From assembly GCA_963932145.1 (NCBI GenBank), contig OZ010573.1, forward strand, positions 88,056,163-88,120,162: a stretch of DNA of 64,000 nucleotides. The letters run 5' to 3'. A program made the position numbers and the translations under genes. The number at the start of each line of letters is the position of its first letter. Position 1 is the first letter of the stretch. Positions 57,719 through 64,000 of this stretch are shown one piece after another. The notes beneath the pieces were generated by a model. That model had not been told where the DNA came from. It saw only the letters and a program-made list of their open reading frames with translations, and did no database searches. The stretch comes from Acanthosepion lycidas. Its lineage: Eukaryota > Mollusca > Cephalopoda > Sepiida > Sepiidae.

Positions 57719-58092
57719 AGTGGCTCTTCGTTGACTCTCGCCCGATCACTAAAATTAAGCAACGTCGACCCTGATTTGTATCATGATGCATGATCTCTTG
57801 GGAACACCGGGTGCTGTTAGCTTAGAGGCGCAGCTGGTGTAATGTATAACAGCACGGAATTAGAGACAAGAGAAGTGATTTGCAATTCCTTTCGTCTTCG
57901 TTATATTCACTTACGAACAAATATATTTAGGAAAGTTATAAATCCACTTCTACTCCCCCCAACTACGGATTAATTAGTATGACTTGTATGAGGAAATTAT
58001 TATTTCCCCAAAATTCTTTCAATCTAACTATATTTTCTGGTTTTAAATAAACTGCAAAGGGTTGATAAGCCGTAAAAAAACAGATCAATCAA
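57719..58092 (+). mobile_element. 5S rRNA/tRNA-headed SINE, copy D
   Basis: The head cccgatcactaaaattaagc, aacgtcgaccctga and tcttgggaacaccgggtgct is the best match to the middle and end of 5S rRNA. The tRNA-like part is agctggtgtaatgtataaca with a B-box-like ttgcaattcc. The shared body and a taaaaaaacagatcaatcaa end follow. Confidence 0.85.
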
Positions 58093-58109
58093 TCATCTGA
58101 GTGTCTGTT

Positions 58110-58440
58110 GGTCCTTCCTTTTGGATGAGCAATAGTATGAAAGAAGTAAGTGTATGATCTATTATATACGAGCTGGAACCTAATAACTATTCTACTCTAT
58201 TGCTATTTCCACGGCAAATGTTCAAATGAGCTGTATCCATTCATAGCACCAGTTCTAACTTTTATAGCTAGTACACGACATAATACTTCCAGGGAGTCGA
58301 AACCCCACATTTCTCCCGTATTCCAAATGTAAGTAGAAAGTTCCACCCATAGAGTTTTTTTCCTAAGAAACAGACTCCTGAGTGGATGCTTCCCTTAACA
58401 CTACAAACGTAATCCGCACTCTTTATCTTCATAACCTTCA
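58110..58440 (+). pseudogene. Jockey/CR1-like LINE RT C-terminal fragment
   Basis: The plus strand reads LLYCYFHGKCSNELYPFIAP, VLTFIASTRHNTSRESKPH, and after a stop RNRLLSGCFPLTL. A clear copy of the FHGKCS...TRH block. It may continue the copy at 57270, interrupted by SINE D. Confidence 0.78.
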
Positions 58441-59867
58441 CGCCCTACCAACTTCCCTTTCATTCACGCCTATCACCTCATTCCTCATAATCCTTTTAGC
58501 AGTATCCCCCTAATTTAAACGATACTGGGCATATTTAAAATTTATATCGGTACAATTTATTTAACCTGATGAAGAATGGGCATATACAGGTATAATTTGC
58601 ACAAGAAATCCTATGTATGAATGATAACCTACTGAGAGGAAGTTGTTTAGGTGCTTAGAGGAACATCGAACGGTCATGGAAGTAATGTTGATGACGATGA
58701 TAATGATGATTAAATTTATACGATTTTAGTTTGTCTGACTGCTTCTGAGTCTTATCTACTTTTGTATGTATCCGTATTCGCTTGTGTCGTGTTGTCTCTG
58801 TGCGTGGCTCTACTCTGTTTTCTTGTGAGTGTATGTGTGCGCCCATTTGCGGAACGAGGTTTATACCGATGCGCACACAGTGCTTCAAGATTTCTTTGTT
58901 GTCTTGGCCAACGTAAGGTTACCGAGAGATGCGTTTGCGAATCTCGGTCTTCTCCACCGTTTCAAAAACAAGCAAAACGTTGAAAAAAAAAATCGATAAA
59001 ATCCATCCAAATCAATCAACCTGACATGGCACCAACTTTTGGATTCTTGCAAACAGAACGTCGATACCAGCCATAAATTGGCCCAAAAAACATTCTGTAC
59101 TCAAGTATCGAATATGGAAATAAATAAGAATATCGGCAAAATTCCATATTCTAAAAATATTAGATTATTTTAAAATAAATATACATGTGGCAAAATTTAG
59201 AGGAAAGCGAGATAACTGGTACTGAGACATCAGAAAGAGGCATGGCACGTGGAAACAGAACAATCTACTCCGGTGGACGAAATAAAGAGTACAGTTCGAA
59301 ATTCGTCGGATGAATGCCGGCGCGTACAATGGTCGAAATGTTGTCAATATGACAACGAAGATGAGAACAACAGCCTGAACAATGTAAATAGTGTAACTTT
59401 GAAGAAATTGTTTTAAATGATTTTTTATGCATTTGCGTGTATATATCCTTGGTTGCAGTAAACAAACCTATATAATGATAGATCGAAGACATTAATATAA
59501 CATTTTAGAACGTAAATGTGCGTCGGCTATTATAACTTGCCTTCTATATGATGTACAAACCGTGAATGCGTATTAAACTTTTAAAGTTAACCCATGATAC
59601 GAGTATGGCATTTGTATAGTATTGGCTAGTCCTGGGTATGACGATAAATTACACCGGGCAACAAGGCCTCTGATCGAGAAATTGGAGGTTTTGAGGAGTG
59701 TGAATTACCGTTTAATACCTGCTTTTCCGAGTTCCAGCCTGATCCAGGGTGGTAGAACCCGTTAGGATCCTGTTTAGGGCAAATAGTGAACTCCCAAGCA
59801 AAAACAAAATAATAAGAATATATAAAAATGGATTTTTGTAAAAAAAATACCAGCAATAATTATTAAT
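58441..59867. other. Spacer, nothing recognised
   Basis: About 1.4 kb. A SINE-like end (gttgaaaaaaaaaatcgata, 58978) is visible without a head. Confidence 0.45.
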
Positions 59868-59980
59868 AGTAAAATTACGAACAATACCTATCTATCGTAA
59901 AATTACTAACAATACTTATTTATAGCAAAATTACTTTCAGTACTTTATTTATAACAAAATGACTAACAATACATTTTCTG
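59868..59980. repeat. About 28-base tandem repeat, four diverged units
   Basis: The core aaaattac.aacaatac..at recurs at 28-29 base spacing with substitutions. Confidence 0.75.
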
Positions 59981-60418
59981 TATACATAAAGTTGTGTTCA
60001 AAATATTTAAGACTTAAAATAAACATAAAATAAGCCATAGAAGTTGATATGCTGCTAAAAAAAAATAAACAAACAACCGTGTCCGCTACCAGGCACTTAT
60101 GGTGAACATCATGGTACCCTGGACTATAACCAACTGACAGAATGGAAGGTTTCCCGATGACGTGTCCGTGACCAAGGTGGTCTTTAAATTAAAGGTTATT
60201 GGGTCTGGTTTGACCTGGTGAGACACCGGCTCTGCCAAATATACTTATACAGTACACGTTATGCATGAATGAATAGCCCTCCGGTTTTAAACTCTGGTAG
60301 GGGGATTGGTCAGGTGTTCAACTTCCTTTCATTGGGCTGATGATAATGATGATGTTGTTGATGCTACTGCTGCTGATGATGATGATTGTTATCCAGACCT
60401 GAAATAATCCGAGGGTGA

Positions 60419-60620
60419 ATTTTCATCTTCTATTTGCCGTGCACTTTCAGAACGTGGGGAGTCATTACTCTCCACAATTTCCTGCTGTTTGTAGCCCTTA
60501 GTAAACTTTGTTTTATTACTTTGTCTCTTATGATCCCTGTTTTGTCAACCATGCTTGTCAGGTTCGCTTCACCACGAAGGTTGAAGAAATTCAGTGAGAA
60601 GATACATTATGGTTAAGTTC
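60419..60620 (-). pseudogene. RTE LINE C-terminal tip
   Basis: The minus strand ends WRVMTPHVLKVHGK, the RTE tail tip (compare LWKAMIHCV at 54940), preceded by poorly readable sequence. It is probably part of one copy with 61570-61935, split by two MITEs. Confidence 0.6.
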
Positions 60621-60938
60621 TGTAAATAACAGTTGAACCAAATGTTAACCCTTTTCTAGATAATGATGATTAGGGAAATTAGATTGAAGACATTGGCTCG
60701 TATCTCCTGCACATATATAATATTTTCTCTTGCAACAAAATTGCATTTTTCTGTACCTGACAGAAAAATGCTTTAAACATCAGCATTAAGGAACATCCGC
60801 CATTTTTCAAATAAAATTTAGTTCCTCGTGTTTTAAAAGTCACGTAAATCACTCAAATGCTTCTCTGGTATTTTCTAGTAGTCTTTTTTTTTTTTATATA
60901 ATGATGAAGTATATTACTTCGTCATGACTGTTTATATA

Positions 60939-61039
60939 TTAGGCTGGTGCAAAAATAATGACGTAATAATGTCGTTTTTTGACGTTAAAAATACGTCAAA
61001 AAACGACATTATTACGTCATTATTTTTGCACCAACCTAA
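60939..61039. mobile_element. Palindromic mariner MITE, copy 4
   Basis: 101 bases with TA on both sides (60937-60938, 61040-61041). The body is nearly identical to the copy at 25835; one end has ttaggctgg. Confidence 0.95.
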
Positions 61040-61079
61040 TAGTATAAGGAGCATACGTGGATATTTACTAACAAAACAC

Positions 61080-61165
61080 ACACATACATACGCAACAGAC
61101 ACACACACACATATATATACTTGTGTGTGTATGTGTGGGTGTTTCTGGGTGTGCCTATATGTATG
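61080..61165. repeat. (CA)n/(TG)n short microsatellites
   Basis: acaca and tgtg runs around tatatata. Confidence 0.85.
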
Positions 61166-61270
61166 AGTAAGCATCAGGTCGTAATGCTTCAATATTGAAG
61201 TGTCAGTCACTTTTTAGAATCATATATTCTTACAGGTACATTGATTCCGGTGATAAAGACGATCTTAGTA

Positions 61271-61372
61271 TTAGGTTGGTGCAAAAATAATGACGTAATA
61301 ATGTCGTTTTTTGACTTTAAAAAATACGTCAAAAAACGACATTATTACGTCATTATTTTTGCACCAACCTAC
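61271..61372. mobile_element. Palindromic mariner MITE, copy 5
   Basis: 102 bases with TA on both sides (61269-61270, 61373-61374). The arms differ by a single c/t change near the loop (gacttt against acgtc). Confidence 0.95.
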
Positions 61373-61569
61373 TAGTACTCCATTTTCTATTTTTAGTCAT
61401 TCATTTAACTCGCTCTGTGTCCGTATGCCAGCGGATTATTTTAATATTTACTTTCTGCATAGATACAGGTTTCCTAACATTTCCAATTCTTCTTGTATTA
61501 TATAGAATGTCTTTTGTTTATTTATAAAATAATAGAGAGATATTACTGCGTTTTTTCTGATCGTTCTGA

Positions 61570-61935
61570 TAATATTTTGTTAAAAGACATTACTTTCCTT
61601 GTTCTATTGTAGAGATCCTATCGAAACTATTCTAGCACAATCTGCGATCCGATTCTTATTGTTAATGATTCATTTCCTAATCATTAGTTTTGTCCATCAA
61701 GCTGATTGCCCGATAGATTTTGTATTCATTAGCACCTAATTAATTTAGCAGAGCTACAGACAAGGATCTCCGGTATTTCACCTTTGTCATATATTTCATT
61801 TATTACTTTGGTAACTTTATCAACCGCCATATCGTCGACGCCTATCAGTAGCTGTATTACGTAAAGTGGTCGATTTTTAAACCTTGATATATAAAAAAGG
61901 ACGAGATTCAGATATGGAATTTCAAAACAAACCAT
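61570..61935 (-). pseudogene. RTE LINE, start of the RT domain
   Basis: The minus strand reads GVDDMAVDKVTKVINEIYDK, GEIPEIL, then a SLMDKTN-like block and a degraded continuation. This is the N-terminal RT region (VGVDDI...INEIYNTGEIPEDL...SLMSHITK) of the same family as 3600-3710. Confidence 0.75.
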
Positions 61936-63161
61936 TTGCAGAACGGAAATATTATCGAAATATAAGTATTGGTTTCGATAAAATTAACTGTTCACTCATC
62001 TTGTACTTTGAGTTTCTGGGATATTACATCAACTCGCCAGATTTTATTCTAAAATTAAATTTATTTAGAGAATTCTTGTATTTTATTAAAATACCTTAAT
62101 TTTCCTTAAAAGAAAAAATATATATATAAATAAATAGTATATACAGAAAATCAATTAACATTTTTGTTTTATTTATTCTTGAGGATAAATTCAGTTTTGC
62201 AATAGAGTCATCTGAGTGAATGTAATTTGCGGGAAATTCAGGGGAGAGACAGGCTAAGCGTTCATTTAATTTTATTTATGAAAATTACTTTTTTGTCTAT
62301 TGATATCGAACCCCATAATTACTAATCCTGCTTGCCTTAAAGGCAGAATCTTCCCAAAATAACCTGGTCAGCAAATCTTTTTTGTTAATTTTAATTATTT
62401 TTGGGTAACAATAATTTGTTTATTCTTTTAAGTTAATATATACATTCCTGACGCAGTGTGTATATCATTTTTGATAGGTCGAGTATAGCGCGAGCGAGTA
62501 TTGTAATCATTAAACTACTGAACTAGTCGGCATAGCGTACATCCTAAAGAATGCAGTATTGTAGACGTTTATAAATATACAGGTTCGTATGCTCTAATGC
62601 AATTCTGATTTTCTTATGGACCATTAAGCTATGTTGTTACTTTAAAGAAAGTCATATTTGCAAATAATTCTGTGTCCACCGTATAAGTTAGGACACAAAT
62701 TTTATATAATTTATATCACCGGAGTAAAATTGTCGAAGGCTTACCAAAACTCTAAAAAACTGACATCTTTTTTACGATTTATAGCACTTGTTTACGGAAG
62801 ATGTATGGCATTTTTACTGCATTCAATTTCGTTGTCTATAAACGATACAAAGAAATTGTCATTTCTAAACATTTATTGTAAGTTCAGGTTTATTCACAAT
62901 CATGAAGCAAATAAAGAAGACAAGGATTTAGTTCCCAGGTTTACAAAGTTTACAATTTATGCCCGAGCTTCATTTATTTATTTATTTGTCTATTTATTTG
63001 ACTTAAGTTTTTTTTTTTTTTTTTTTTTAGGTAGACGCATTTTTGAATTTGTAGAAAAAGCATTTAAAGACTTAACTTATAAGATTTAATGTTTATTTTT
63101 ACTATTTATTACGTCACTTATTTTCAATTTTACAGCAACAACAGTTACACGATGATCGATA
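61936..63161. other. AT-rich spacer with poly-T, nothing recognised
   Basis: A 143-codon plus-strand frame (62658-63089) runs through here but has no domain, and its second half is low-complexity (ttta repeats and a T run). I do not call it a gene. Confidence 0.5.
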
Positions 63162-63219
63162 ATAATAATAATAATAACAACAACAACAAAAACAACAAAA
63201 CAACAACAACAATAATAAC

Positions 63220-63260
<41 letters not shown>
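63162..63260. repeat. (AAT)n/(AAC)n trinucleotide microsatellite
   Basis: aataat and acaaca runs of about 100 bases, giving poly-Ile, poly-Asn or poly-Tyr in translation. Confidence 0.95.
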
Positions 63261-63261
<1 letters not shown>

Positions 63262-64000
63262 TTTTATAATCAACGACGACCCGTGTGCTCCGATGTCCAG
63301 CGAAAAACAAAATTGATTCCTTGGCTCTGGTACCGAAGTATGCAATCAAATCAAATTGTAAGAGTTCCGAGGTTCACATCAGTGAGGATTTCAAAGGAGT
63401 GACAACAATGATAGAGAGAGTCGACTGGCTGCTAGCTCAAACCGAACAGGACTGAATTATTGTCATTATAAGCAGGGCAGTGATGACACAGTATCGCTTG
63501 GCGGAGGAATTCTTAGACTGAAACCCAGGCCAGGGCGAGATTTTAGCTCAGAAGACATCGGGTTTCCGGCATGTTTACAAAACACTATATGCAAGAATGG
63601 ATACGTACTGAAGCATGTGGAAGAAGATGGCCATGGTCTGCACACCGTGCCAAGAAACCTACACGGACATGAGACTGATGATGATGATAGTGGTGGTGGT
63701 GGTGGTCGTTGTGGTGGTGATGATGATGATGATGACAGTGATGATTATATCATTATTTTCTTTTCTAATATTGCTGTTTGTATTATGAAAATTGTTAGGC
63801 TAACAGAGGATTCCATCACAGAGAGGGAAAACTTCAGTTTTAAAAACCCCGCTGATTAGTTGCCATACACAGTCATGCGATGGCGTCGGTAGTGATCAAT
63901 GCGGGTGAATCTGGAGCTAGTATCGTAAAGGCAGCCAGACGTTGCTTTTAGCCATCCTCTTGCAAGCTCCTGAGACAAAGTCGGCGCTAAATAGAATCGT
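63261..64000. other. GC-richer tail, unassigned, with (GAT)n/(GGT)n
   Basis: Composition becomes more balanced after 63261, as in LINE leaders elsewhere in the window, but no domain is readable. A gatgatgatagtggtggtgg run lies at 63677-63740. The 80-codon Asp/Gly-rich frame over it is a microsatellite artefact. It may be the edge of an element continuing beyond the window. Confidence 0.4.

Noticed and set aside
56875..57825. Functional 5S rRNA genes
   Set aside because: The 5S-like parts are diverged and run into a tRNA-like part and SINE body with A-rich ends; no T-run terminator after a clean 5S sequence.
59626..59856. 76-codon minus-strand frame with a hydrophobic start
   Set aside because: Could suggest a signal peptide, but no domain, no splice or promoter context, and it ends in unremarkable sequence.
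60924..61505. Recurring peptide [15 protein letters not shown] in several frames across the window
   Set aside because: It is the translation of the palindromic MITE; each occurrence coincides with a MITE copy.
62658..63089. 143-codon plus-strand frame
   Set aside because: No domain, low-complexity second half, AT-rich composition like the surrounding non-coding DNA; no repeat or homologous copy in the window.
63086..63349. Poly-Ile, poly-Tyr and poly-Asn frames
   Set aside because: Trinucleotide microsatellite translation.

Overview
The window looks like a gene-poor, repeat-saturated stretch of an animal genome, most likely a coleoid cephalopod and probably an octopus. The signs are an AT-rich background, very many (TA)n, (GATA)n and (CA)n microsatellites, abundant decayed RTE-type and Jockey/CR1-like LINE fragments whose protein ends resemble those I know from octopus and squid, Penelope-like elements with GIY-YIG endonucleases, and SINEs with 5S rRNA-like heads. 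There are no prokaryotic features. I see no convincing host protein-coding gene, tRNA gene or rRNA gene. One weak terminal-exon candidate lies at 42649-42808. Species assignment is inference from element families, not proof.

Layout. Positions 0.5-3.9 kb hold a palindromic mariner MITE, two Jockey/CR1-like LINE ends in opposite orientation, and the reverse-transcriptase half of a minus-strand RTE LINE. Positions 3.87-9.84 kb hold the best-preserved element: a minus-strand LINE of Tx1/L1-like type with an ORF1 cut at its zinc knuckle, an APE endonuclease plus RT ORF2 broken by one in-frame TAG, and its 3' tail in three tandem copies separated by a 16-base sequence that also flanks the 5' end. 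The endonuclease half of an RTE LINE follows at 10.1-11.2 kb. The Tx1-like insertion therefore probably splits one older RTE copy. Positions 11.5-18.9 kb hold microsatellites, a pair of inverted repeats around an AT-rich core, a long polypyrimidine run and a mariner relic with terminal inverted repeats.

Positions 19.0-23.1 kb hold two Penelope-like elements back to back, bounded by (TA)n runs. The minus-strand one carries a hammerhead-like motif and a 67-base minisatellite. Positions 25.7-31.6 kb hold (GATA)n with a MITE inside, a third Penelope 3' end between (TA)n runs, a plus-strand relative of the Tx1-like LINE, a mariner fragment, a 5S-headed SINE and a solo LTR with a 5-base target duplication. 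Positions 32.7-34.3 kb hold a mariner pseudogene split by a pogo/Tigger-like MITE, then a Tx1-like LINE tail. From 36 to 62 kb there are scattered LINE C-terminal pieces, a second type of Penelope GIY-YIG fragment, a 47-base minisatellite, further 5S/tRNA-headed SINEs and three more MITEs.

No set of host genes works together here. The biology is that of layered transposition: elements inserted in elements, target-site duplications, serial insertion at one site, and rearrangements that copy short LINE segments in inverted or displaced form. Nothing here could be tested by database search; assignments rest on protein motifs read from six-frame translation and on comparing copies within the window.
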